From: Nocardioides sp. YR527
GTDB taxonomy: Bacteria > Actinomycetota > Actinomycetes > Propionibacteriales > Nocardioidaceae
Length of the DNA: 64,000 nucleotides
NCBI RefSeq assembly: GCF_900101045.1
Contig: NZ_FNFN01000010.1
Coordinates: forward strand, 62,001-126,000
Direction of reading: 5' to 3'
Part shown: positions 57,327-64,000 of the stretch, one piece after another
Layout: each line of letters opens with the position of its first letter
Numbering within the stretch: the stretch's first letter is position 1
Notes under the pieces: generated by a model
Seen by the model: only the letters and a program-made list of their open reading frames with translations
Database searches by the model: none
Told to the model about the DNA's origin: nothing
Position numbers and translations under genes: made by a program

Positions 57327-57349
57327 AAGTCTAGTGAAATACATGACTT
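57327..57349. promoter_or_regulatory. Inverted repeat AAGTC-N13-GACTT in the TauD/Fe-ADH intergenic region
   Basis: AAGTC (57327-57331) and GACTT (57345-57349), in a notably AT-rich stretch about 40 bases from the TauD start and 80 from the dehydrogenase start. Could bind a MarR/GntR/TetR-type regulator of one or both genes. No regulator gene is adjacent. Confidence 0.45.
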
Positions 57350-57427
57350 AAGACCACGGGTGTCTCACGAGACCTTTGAGCACTCCGACCGATGATCCGG
57401 ATGGGAGGCGGTCGATATCGTGCGCTC

Positions 57428-58711
57428 ATGACGCACGCCACACCTGAGACCGTGTTCACCTATGGCTCCCCGCAGCTCAAGTTCGGCACCGGCGCATCGG
57501 CCGAGATCGGCTACGACCTCGCCTCGCTGGGCGCCCGCCGCGCCCTGGTGGTGACCGATCCCGGCATCTCCGCGACCGGACTGCCGCAGCGGGTTGCCGA
57601 GCAGATGAAGGCGTACGACGTCACGGCGGTCGTCTTCGACGGCGTCCATGTCGAGCCCACCGACGAGAGCATGCTGGCCGCGGTCGAGTTCGCCCGCGAG
57701 AACGGGCCGTTCGACGCCGTCGTGGCCGTCGGGGGAGGGTCGAGCATCGACACCGCCAAGGCGGTCAACCTGCTGACCACCAACGACGGTTCGCTGGAGG
57801 ACTACCTGAACGCGCCGGTGGGCCGTGGGCTCGCCCCGGCGAAGCCGCTGCTGCCGCTGGTCGCGGTGCCGACCACGACCGGGACCGGCGCGGAGTCGAC
57901 GACCGTGTGCGTGCTCGACGTGCTGTCGCTGAAGGTGAAGACCGGGATCTCGCACGCGCGCCTGCGGCCCACGCTGGCCGTCGTCGACCCGGACCTGATG
58001 ATGACCCAGCCCGCCGGGGTGACCGCCGCGTCCGGGATGGACATCCTGTGTCACGCGCTGGAGAGCTACACGGCCCGCCCCTACACCTCCTACGACCGCA
58101 AGGAGCCTTCGCAGCGCGTCCCTTACTGCGGCGCGAACCCGATCTCCGACATGTGGTCGGAGAAGGGGCTCTCGCTGCTGGCCGGCTCGTTCCGGCAGGC
58201 CGTCGCGCACGGAGACGACACCCTCGCGCGCGGTGACATGGCGTTCGCGGCGACCTTCGCCGGCCTGGGCTTCGGCAACGCCGGCGTACACATCCCGCAC
58301 GCGTGCGCCTACCCGATCGCCGGGCGGGTGCGGGACTTCCACCCGGCGGACTACCCCGGGGACGAGGCGATGGTGCCGCACGGGATGGCGGTCTCGCTGA
58401 CCGCTCCGGAGGCCTTCCGCTACACCTTCGACGCCGCTCCCGAGCGCCACCTCCGGGCGGCCCGGCTGCTGGCTCCCGGCTTCGACGAGTCGAAGGAGCA
58501 ACCGCGTGACGTACTGCCCCGGGTGCTGAGCGACCTGATGCGGGACATCGGGATCCCGGCCGGGATCGGCGAGGTCGGCTACGTCGCTGCCGACATCCCC
58601 GATCTGGTCGAGGGGGCGCTCAAGCAGCAGCGGCTGCTCGCCACCGCGCCGAAGCAGCCGTCGGCGGAGGATCTGACCGGGATCTTCGAGAGGTCCATCA
58701 CGCTCTGGTGA
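57428..58711 (+). CDS. Iron-dependent alcohol dehydrogenase, ADHFE1 (hydroxyacid-oxoacid transhydrogenase)-like
   Basis: 427 residues. GGGSSIDTAKAVN binds the cofactor, PTTTGTGAESTT and MDILCHALESYTARPYTSYD plus GVHIPHACAYPIAG carry the iron ligands. The stretch HALESYTARPYT followed by QRVPYCGANPISDMWS is very close to the human ADHFE1 pattern, so hydroxyacid-oxoacid transhydrogenase activity is the best guess; a plain alcohol dehydrogenase is the alternative. Starts at ATG 57428, divergent from TauD. Confidence 0.85.
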   Translation: MTHATPETVFTYGSPQLKFGTGASAEIGYDLASLGARRALVVTDPGISATGLPQRVAEQMKAYDVTAVVFDGVHVEPTDESMLAAVEFARENGPFDAVVAVGGGSSIDTAKAVNLLTTNDGSLEDYLNAPVGRGLAPAKPLLPLVAVPTTTGTGAESTTVCVLDVLSLKVKTGISHARLRPTLAVVDPDLMMTQPAGVTAASGMDILCHALESYTARPYTSYDRKEPSQRVPYCGANPISDMWSEKGLSLLAGSFRQAVAHGDDTLARGDMAFAATFAGLGFGNAGVHIPHACAYPIAGRVRDFHPADYPGDEAMVPHGMAVSLTAPEAFRYTFDAAPERHLRAARLLAPGFDESKEQPRDVLPRVLSDLMRDIGIPAGIGEVGYVAADIPDLVEGALKQQRLLATAPKQPSAEDLTGIFERSITLW

Positions 58712-58740
58712 GGAATGCCCGGCGGGACGACGACGTTCGG

Positions 58741-58761
58741 TTGGTTGTCTTCTTCAACCAA
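58741..58761. promoter_or_regulatory. Palindrome TTGGTTG-N7-CAACCAA
   Basis: Perfect 7-bp arms (58741-58747 and 58755-58761), located 20 bases before the Bcr/CflA MFS start. Could be a regulator site of the TetR/MarR type for the transporter, or a small hairpin between the two genes; its place just upstream of the ribosome-binding site favours an operator. Confidence 0.55.
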
Positions 58762-58781
58762 GCTCTCCGGAGGTTCACTCG

Positions 58782-59993
58782 GTGACGTCAGTCCCGCCGC
58801 GGCTCTTGCTCGCCCTCGCCCTGCTCTCGGCATCCGCGCCGCTGGCGATCGACTTCTACCTACCCTCCTTCCCGCAGATCGGCACCGACCTCGGCGCCGC
58901 GGCGAGCAATGTGCCGCTGACCCTCACCGCCTTTCTGATCGGGCTCGCGCTCGGGCAGATCGCCTGGGGGCCGATCTCGGACCGCTTCGGGCGGCTCAAG
59001 CCGCTGCTGATCGGTTCGGTCGTGGCCGCGGTGGCCGGGGTGCTGGCCGCGCTGGCGCCCACCGTCGAGCTGCTGATCGCGGCCCGCTTCGTCCAGGCGC
59101 TCGCCGCCGCGGCGGGGATCGTGATGGCGCGGGCGATCGTGGCCGACGTGCTCCACGGCTTCGCGGCCGCTCGGGCGATGTCGATCATGATGTCGATCAG
59201 CGGGATCGCGCCGATCCTGGCCCCGGTGATCGGTGGCGCGATCGCCGGGTTCGTGCCGTGGCGCGGGGTGCTCGGCATCGTCGCCGCGATCGCCGTTCTG
59301 CAGGTCGTCGTTGTGGTCGTGGTCATCCGGGAGTCGCTCCCGGCCGAGCGGCGGAGCCCCCGGGTCGAGTACGCCGACCTCGGCCGCCTCCTCGCCAAGC
59401 CCGCCTTCCTCGGCTACACGCTGACGCAGTCGCTCACGTTCGCCACCCTGATGACGTACGTCTCCTCCTCGTCGTTCCTCTACCAGTCGGTGATCGGCAC
59501 GTCGGCGGCCGTGTACGGCATCGGCTTCGCCGTCAACGCCGCCTTCCTCACCGTCGCCGGGCTCGTCTCGGCGCGGCTGGCCAAGCGGCAGGTGCACCCG
59601 GCGCGGATCATCCGGTCGGCGCAGCCGGTGCTGGCTGCTGGTGCGCTGCTCGTGCTGGTGGTCGCCGTGCTGCCGGTCCCGAAGGTGCTCATCCTGCTGC
59701 CGATCCTGGTCGTCACCACCTGCGTCGGGCTGATCATGGGCAACACCGGTGCGCTCGCCATCGAGCAGGCGCGGCCCTCTGTCGGCGCCGGATCGGCGCT
59801 GATGGGCGGGATCATGTTCCTCGGCGGCGGCCTCGCCTCGCCGCTCGGTGCCGTCGCGGGCGAGCACACCGCGGTGCCGCTGGCGATCACCATGGTGGTC
59901 ACCTCGGTCCTCGGCGCGATCGCCTTCTCCCTCGCCCGCCGCTCGGTAGCGCGCAACCCGGAGTCCGAGGCGGCGTTCGCCACCGCGGCCTAG
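58782..59993 (+). CDS. Bcr/CflA-family MFS efflux transporter
   Basis: 403 residues, 12 hydrophobic helices. LALALLSASAPLAIDFYLPS near the start, GPISDRFGRLKPLL and RFVQALAAAAGIVMARAIV are typical of the Bcr/CflA drug-resistance subfamily (12 TMS). Exports drugs or metabolites by proton antiport. GTG start at 58782 with GGAGG upstream. A strong hairpin follows the stop at 60018. Operator candidate TTGGTTG palindrome lies just upstream. Confidence 0.88.
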   Translation: MTSVPPRLLLALALLSASAPLAIDFYLPSFPQIGTDLGAAASNVPLTLTAFLIGLALGQIAWGPISDRFGRLKPLLIGSVVAAVAGVLAALAPTVELLIAARFVQALAAAAGIVMARAIVADVLHGFAAARAMSIMMSISGIAPILAPVIGGAIAGFVPWRGVLGIVAAIAVLQVVVVVVVIRESLPAERRSPRVEYADLGRLLAKPAFLGYTLTQSLTFATLMTYVSSSSFLYQSVIGTSAAVYGIGFAVNAAFLTVAGLVSARLAKRQVHPARIIRSAQPVLAAGALLVLVVAVLPVPKVLILLPILVVTTCVGLIMGNTGALAIEQARPSVGAGSALMGGIMFLGGGLASPLGAVAGEHTAVPLAITMVVTSVLGAIAFSLARRSVARNPESEAAFATAA

Positions 59994-60017
59994 CAAGCCT
60001 GCCGAGACGTCACTCAG

Positions 60018-60055
60018 GTCGGTCGAGTGGGCACGGTGGTGCCCACTCGACCGAC
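60018..60055 (+). terminator. Perfect 16-bp hairpin after the Bcr/CflA gene
   Basis: Positions 60018-60033 and 60040-60055 are perfect reverse complements (GTCGGTCGAGTGGGCA arm) with a 6-base loop. No T-run, but the stem is strong. Between the MFS stop (59993) and the helicase start (60113). Probably terminates transcription or protects the mRNA 3' end. Confidence 0.7.
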
Positions 60056-60112
60056 GTACCTGACGCCTCGGACGACGCGGCTGACTTCTCGGCGCTGGCT
60101 AGGCTTCGTGGA

Positions 60113-62830
60113 ATGAAGCTCCGGGTCCATCAGCAGCGTGCGCTCGCCGCTCTGGGGGAGGCCTGGGACGCGGGGCGTACGCGGGCGTGGGTGGTGCTGC
60201 CTCCAGGGGCCGGGAAGACGCTCGTCGGACTGGAGACGGCACGCGACGCGATCGCGGACGGGGCGAAGGTCGTCGTGCTCAGCCCCAACACGGCCATCCA
60301 GGGGCAGTGGCTGCGCCAGGCGGCCTCGCTGGGTCTGGAGGCGTCCTCGTCGCGGGATCTGCACGCGCCGCTGACGTCACTGACCTACCAGTCGGTCGCG
60401 GTCTTCGGTGACCCCGACGACGAGGCGGAGACCGGGGAGAGCCACCTGGCGAGGCTGCACGACAACGGCCGGGCACTGGTCTCGGCGTTGCGTACGGCCG
60501 GGCCGCTGCTGCTCGTGCTGGACGAGTGCCACCACCTGCTCGAGGTCTGGGGCGAGCTGCTCGGCGAGATCCTCCTGCTGCTGCCGGACGCGCGGGTGCT
60601 GGGGCTGACCGCGACTCCACCCGAGGCGCTGACCAAGGAGGAGTCCGCGCTGGTCGGGTTGCTGTTCGGCGAGATCGTCTTCTCGACCTCGATCCCGGCC
60701 GTGGTGCGCGAGGGCGACCTGGCGCCGTTCGCGGACCTGGTCTGGCTGACCGCGCCGACGCCGAGCGAGCGGGATTGGCTGCGGGGGAGCGCGGAGCGGT
60801 TCGAGGAGCTGCTCACCGCGCTGACCTCGGCCGATCTGGGCAGCGTGCCGTTCCTGGCCTGGCTGGACCGGCGGTTCGTGTCCCGGGCGGAAGGGGCTCC
60901 GTCCTGGGCCGAGCTCGCGAAGGCGATGCCCGACGTGACCACGGCGGCGCTGCGGGCGCACCATCGCGGGCTGCTCGCCCTGCCCGAGGGGGCGACCCTG
61001 ACCGAGGCGCACCGTCGGGATCCCTCGGCCGAGGACTGGGTGGCGCTGATCGGTGACTGGGTACGCGGTCACCTGACCTCGTCCGAGTCAGAGGCCGACC
61101 AAGAGGCGCTGGCAGCGATCAAGCAGGCACTGCCGGCCGTCGGCTACTCGCTGACCCGGCGCGGCATCCGGGCCGGCCGCTCGCCCGTCGACCGGGTGCT
61201 GGCACGCTCCGAGACCAAGACCACGGCGACCGCCGCCATCGTCGACCACGAGCGCCTCGCGCACGGTGACTCGCTGCGACTGCTCGTCGTCACCGACCAC
61301 GAGCGGGCCTCGGCGACATTGCCGGTCGACCTGCGCGGGGTCATCGCCGAGCAGTCCGGCTCCGCGCGGGCGGTGCTCGCCACCCTCTGCAGGGATCACG
61401 ACGACGTCCTGCTGGTCACCGGCGCCACCGTCGCCGGGCCGCCGGCGACCCTGGCCGCGCTGTTGGCGCACATCGCCGAGGCCGACCCTGTTCTGGCCGA
61501 GGGCCTGGCGGTCGAGAAGGAGGAGGCGTACGCCACCCTCGTGGGGCGCTGGGGAAGCCGGCAGTGGGTCGGGCACGTGACCCGGTTCTTCGAAGCCGGC
61601 GGGTGCCGGATCCTGGTCGGGACGCGCGGCCTGCTCGGCGAGGGCTGGGACGCCCGCTCGGTGACCGGAATCGTCGACCTCACCGCGGCCACGACCACGA
61701 CGGCGGTCGTGCAGCTGCGTGGCCGGTCGCTGCGTACGGATCCGGGGCGGCCCGACAAGGTCGCGGTCAACTGGACGGTCGTCTGCGTCGAGGAGGAGCA
61801 CCCTCGCGGCGACAACGACTGGAAGCGCCTGGTCCGCAAGCACACCGGCTTCTTCGGTGCGGACGAGGACGGCTCCGTCGTCGACGGCGTCGGCCACATC
61901 GACGAGTCCTTCTCCCCGTACGCCGCCCCGCCGGAGTCCGGCTTCGACACGGTCAACGCCCGCATGGTCGCGCGTTCGGAGGATCGCACGGCGATCCGGG
62001 AGCGGTGGCGGATCGGGGAGCCGTACGCCGACATCGCCGGCCGCACGGTCAGGATCCGGCTCCGCCGGGCGGGCGTGCTGCGCATGCCGTCGGGGGCCGT
62101 GCTCGCTCCCCGGCCACCTGCGTTCCGGCTGCTGGAGGGCCGGGTGCCGGAGTGGCACCTCCCGGCCAAGGCCGTCCTCGCGCCTGCGGCGCTGCTCAGC
62201 ATCGGGCTGGTCCTGGCGCTCGCCTTCGGTGCCGCCGGCGGGATCGCGGGGGCGGTCGGTGGGCTGGTCGGCGGGTTGTGGGCGCTGTGGGTCGCGTACG
62301 TCTATCGGGATGGCACCCGGATCGCCTCCCAGCTTCGCCGGCGCCCGACGGTCGGGGCGGTCGGGGCGGCGGTCGCCGACGCGCTGAACACGACCGGACA
62401 GACCTCGGTCGGCGCCGCCGGGCTCGAGATCGCGGTGGACACCGATGGCAGCTACCGGCTGCATCTGGCCGGGGTTCCCGAGGAGGAGTCGGCGCTCTTC
62501 GCCGCCTCGCTCGAGGAGGCCCTGGCACCGATCGCCGCGCCCCGCTACCTGGTCGCGCGTCCGGTCGTCGGTGACCTGGACGCCCTGGAGAGGCTGCGGC
62601 TGGGAGTCTCGGGCAGGCACGCCGCGAACGCCGAGGCCTGGCACGCGGTCCCCGTCGCCCTCGGCCGTCGCGCCGCCGACGCGAAGGCGTTCCACGCCGC
62701 CTGGGAGCACTGGGTCGGCGGCTCCGGCCTGCTCTACACCGGTTCCCCCGAGGGCGCCGGCGTCCTCACTGCCCAGCGCGGCACCGACCCCTTCGACGTC
62801 ACCGCCGTCATCCGCCGCCACTGGTCCTGA
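60113..62830 (+). CDS. SF2 DEAD/DEAH helicase with a C-terminal membrane segment
   Basis: 905 residues. PPGAGKT (30-36), DECH (137-140), TATPP (166-170), and the later QLRGRSLR of motif VI form a complete SF2 helicase core. Residues about 690-730 are a double hydrophobic stretch (LAPAALLSIGLVLALAFGAA, then GLVGGLWALWVAYVY), unusual for a helicase. The C-terminal 170 residues form an alpha/beta region without a recognised family. A longer in-frame ORF starts inside the MFS gene, but MKLRVHQQRAL at 60113 begins the helicase pattern. Context does not show a partner gene. The TAGGCT before the ATG may be a -10 of a leaderless mRNA. Confidence 0.8.
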   Translation: MKLRVHQQRALAALGEAWDAGRTRAWVVLPPGAGKTLVGLETARDAIADGAKVVVLSPNTAIQGQWLRQAASLGLEASSSRDLHAPLTSLTYQSVAVFGDPDDEAETGESHLARLHDNGRALVSALRTAGPLLLVLDECHHLLEVWGELLGEILLLLPDARVLGLTATPPEALTKEESALVGLLFGEIVFSTSIPAVVREGDLAPFADLVWLTAPTPSERDWLRGSAERFEELLTALTSADLGSVPFLAWLDRRFVSRAEGAPSWAELAKAMPDVTTAALRAHHRGLLALPEGATLTEAHRRDPSAEDWVALIGDWVRGHLTSSESEADQEALAAIKQALPAVGYSLTRRGIRAGRSPVDRVLARSETKTTATAAIVDHERLAHGDSLRLLVVTDHERASATLPVDLRGVIAEQSGSARAVLATLCRDHDDVLLVTGATVAGPPATLAALLAHIAEADPVLAEGLAVEKEEAYATLVGRWGSRQWVGHVTRFFEAGGCRILVGTRGLLGEGWDARSVTGIVDLTAATTTTAVVQLRGRSLRTDPGRPDKVAVNWTVVCVEEEHPRGDNDWKRLVRKHTGFFGADEDGSVVDGVGHIDESFSPYAAPPESGFDTVNARMVARSEDRTAIRERWRIGEPYADIAGRTVRIRLRRAGVLRMPSGAVLAPRPPAFRLLEGRVPEWHLPAKAVLAPAALLSIGLVLALAFGAAGGIAGAVGGLVGGLWALWVAYVYRDGTRIASQLRRRPTVGAVGAAVADALNTTGQTSVGAAGLEIAVDTDGSYRLHLAGVPEEESALFAASLEEALAPIAAPRYLVARPVVGDLDALERLRLGVSGRHAANAEAWHAVPVALGRRAADAKAFHAAWEHWVGGSGLLYTGSPEGAGVLTAQRGTDPFDVTAVIRRHWS

Positions 62831-62915
62831 GGCCGAGACGTCGGCTACGTCGGCCGAGACGTCAGTTCTGGCGATCGAGTTGTCAGCTGTGGCGAGCGGT
62901 CCGAGGGTTGAACGC

Positions 62916-63692
62916 ATGGACCCCGACACCCGGCACCTGCACGCGTCCTCCTTCGGCACGGCCGCGACGGCGTACGCAGCACATCGCCCCGACTACGCCC
63001 ACGACGCCGTCCGATGGGCTCTCCACCCGGCCCCCGGGACGCGGGTCCTCGACCTCGGCGCCGGCACGGGCAAGCTGACCGCGACCCTCGCAGCGGTGGG
63101 CGCCGACGTCACGGCCGTCGAACCCGATCCGGAGATGCTCGGCGAGCTGCGGCGAGGGCTCCCGAAGATCGTGGCGCTGCCGGGGAGCGCCGAGTCGATT
63201 CCCCTCCCGGACGCGTCGGTCGACGCGGTCGTGGCCGGCAACGCGATGCACTGGTTCGACATGGCGGTCGCCGGACCCGAGATCGCCAGGGTGCTGGCAC
63301 CCGGCGGCGTGCTCGCCGGGTTGTGGAACACGTTGGACGACGACGTGGACTGGGTGGCCGAGCTGGCCCGGGTCAGCGGCCCCGCCGCGATCGGGCCCCG
63401 GGACACACCCGCGAGCTGGCGTACCGAGACCGCGGCCCTGCATCTGCCGACGACGACCGCCCCGGCCCGGTTCGGCTCCCCGGAGCAGCGCGGGTTCCCG
63501 CACGGCCAGCGCCGCACGGCCGACTCGCTCGTGGCGACGCTCGGCACCAGGGCCGGGATGCTGGTCATGCCCGAGGCCGAGCGGACGTCCGCCCTTTCCG
63601 GCATCCGGAGCTACCTCGCCACCAGAGCGGAGACGGCGGGCGAGTTCACCCTTCCGATGGTGACCTGCGTGCTCCGCGTCCGACGACTCTGA
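62916..63692 (+). CDS. Class I SAM-dependent methyltransferase
   Basis: 258 residues. LDLGAGTGKLTATLAAVGA is motif I that binds S-adenosylmethionine; VEPDPEML, DAVVAGNAMHWFD and IARVLAPGGVLAGLWN follow in the order of the Methyltransf_11/25 group. Substrate unknown. It starts at ATG 62916, about 85 bp after the helicase stop; two copies of GCCGAGACGTC occur in that spacer. Resembles mycobacterial SAM methyltransferases of the UbiE type. Confidence 0.88.
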   Translation: MDPDTRHLHASSFGTAATAYAAHRPDYAHDAVRWALHPAPGTRVLDLGAGTGKLTATLAAVGADVTAVEPDPEMLGELRRGLPKIVALPGSAESIPLPDASVDAVVAGNAMHWFDMAVAGPEIARVLAPGGVLAGLWNTLDDDVDWVAELARVSGPAAIGPRDTPASWRTETAALHLPTTTAPARFGSPEQRGFPHGQRRTADSLVATLGTRAGMLVMPEAERTSALSGIRSYLATRAETAGEFTLPMVTCVLRVRRL

Positions 63693-63733
63693 GAGCCCGT
63701 TCCTCACATCGCCCGCGTTCTGGCCCCCGGGAC

Positions 63734-63818
63734 GACAGGTTTCTGTCAGATCGTGGACACCGGTGCCAGAATCTGGACTGATCCCAGACGGAGCCGATCG
63801 GTTGGCTTGTCACGACAA
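63734..63818 (+). promoter_or_regulatory. Palindromes upstream of the secreted protein
   Basis: Three short perfect palindromes: GACAG-GTTT-CTGTC (63734-63747), CCAGA-A-TCTGG (63766-63776) and TTGTC-AC-GACAA (63807-63818). They precede the start at 63842 and could be regulatory. No regulator is visible. Confidence 0.4.
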
Positions 63819-63841
63819 CCCACCCACTGAAGGGAAACATC

Positions 63842-64000
63842 GTGACCTCCACCATCACCCGACGCATGGTCGGCGCCGTCGTGGCCACCGGCCTCGCCGC
63901 CACCGGCACATTCGCCATGTCCGGCATCGCCAACGCCGAGGTCGGCACCGGCAACACCGCCGCCTCCTCGGTCTCCGCCCAGGCGACCCAGAACTTCGGT
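63842..64000 (+). CDS. Secreted protein, start only (partial, runs off right edge)
   Basis: 53 codons are in the window. GTG at 63842 with GAAGGGA upstream. Residues 1-32 are a signal peptide (basic n-region, MVGAVVATGLAATGTFAMSG, ANAEV cleavage site), then a Thr/Ser/Gln-rich start of the mature protein. Family cannot be recognised from this fragment. Confidence 0.65.
   Translation, partial: MTSTITRRMVGAVVATGLAATGTFAMSGIANAEVGTGNTAASSVSAQATQNFG

Noticed and set aside
58715..60112. Helicase gene extended upstream into the MFS gene
   Set aside because: The frame is open but out of phase with the MFS gene, whose membrane helices are clearly coding; helicase motifs begin only at 60113.

Overview
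The window is high-GC (roughly 70% by eye) DNA from an actinomycete. GTG starts, ATGA gene overlaps, a WhiB-family protein, a DtxR-type iron box, an F420-dependent nitroreductase relative, a desferrioxamine locus and the order nif3-like / C4 zinc ribbon / CobC-like phosphatase all fit. The Nocardioidaceae (a Nocardioides-like organism) is my best guess; the genus is inference.

Layout. 1-3434: right end of a prophage or integrative element (ERF annealing protein, a small Cys-containing protein, WhiB-like regulator, Holliday-junction-resolvase-like protein, repressor-like HTH protein, membrane protein), closing at a tRNA-Val-like 3' half that looks like attR. 3440-15071: ordinary chromosome with an F420 enzyme, MFS plus LysR, a secreted EEP hydrolase, MMPL plus NarL-type two-component pair, a second convergent NarL pair, a CPBP protease and a lipoprotein. 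15090-24115: iron-boxed desferrioxamine-type siderophore locus with desA, desB, a fused desC-desD, an Ntn-hydrolase acylase and an extra acyltransferase. 24117-26768: DUF1048, a DUF222-HNH gene, and an upstream non-coding stretch holding a 92-nt four-way-junction palindrome and an interspersed repeat. 26868-33063: a lipid-type cluster (acyl-reductase-like SDR fused to a HAD phosphatase, zinc alcohol dehydrogenase, LarA-like protein, acyltransferase). 33070-40052: eRF1-like protein, then an Asp-rich secreted protein plus Ser/Thr kinase and an OmpR-type two-component operon with its own Asp-rich membrane protein; both units share a 16-bp palindrome; then an acyl-CoA synthetase. 40045-42500: tatA-tatC-tatB with a Tat lipoprotein resembling intradiol dioxygenases. 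42612-44520: a second DUF222-HNH gene between about 200-bp inverted repeats. 44530-50601: zinc-ribbon protein and a potABCD-like operon ending in an amidohydrolase. 50757-64000: nif3-like operon, a GIY-YIG gene bracketed by 53-bp inverted repeats, YaaA, an RNB ribonuclease, TauD-type dioxygenase, ADHFE1-like dehydrogenase, Bcr/CflA MFS, an SF2 helicase with a membrane segment, a methyltransferase, and the start of a secreted protein.

How genes work together. The siderophore genes form one translationally coupled unit (desA to acyltransferase) divergent from a probable exporter, with two overlapping iron-box-like sites between. The polyamine-type transporter genes are coupled in the order potA-potD-potB-potC-amidohydrolase. 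The Tat operon encodes both a translocase and a candidate substrate. The best candidates for undescribed biology are three selfish-looking arrangements of nuclease plus structured DNA: the GIY-YIG gene inside repeats, the inverted-repeat-bounded DUF222-HNH gene, and the four-way-junction element upstream of the other DUF222-HNH gene. At the base-composition scale the palindrome CGTACG is strongly over-represented in every reading frame. All calls come from reading the sequence; no database search was possible.
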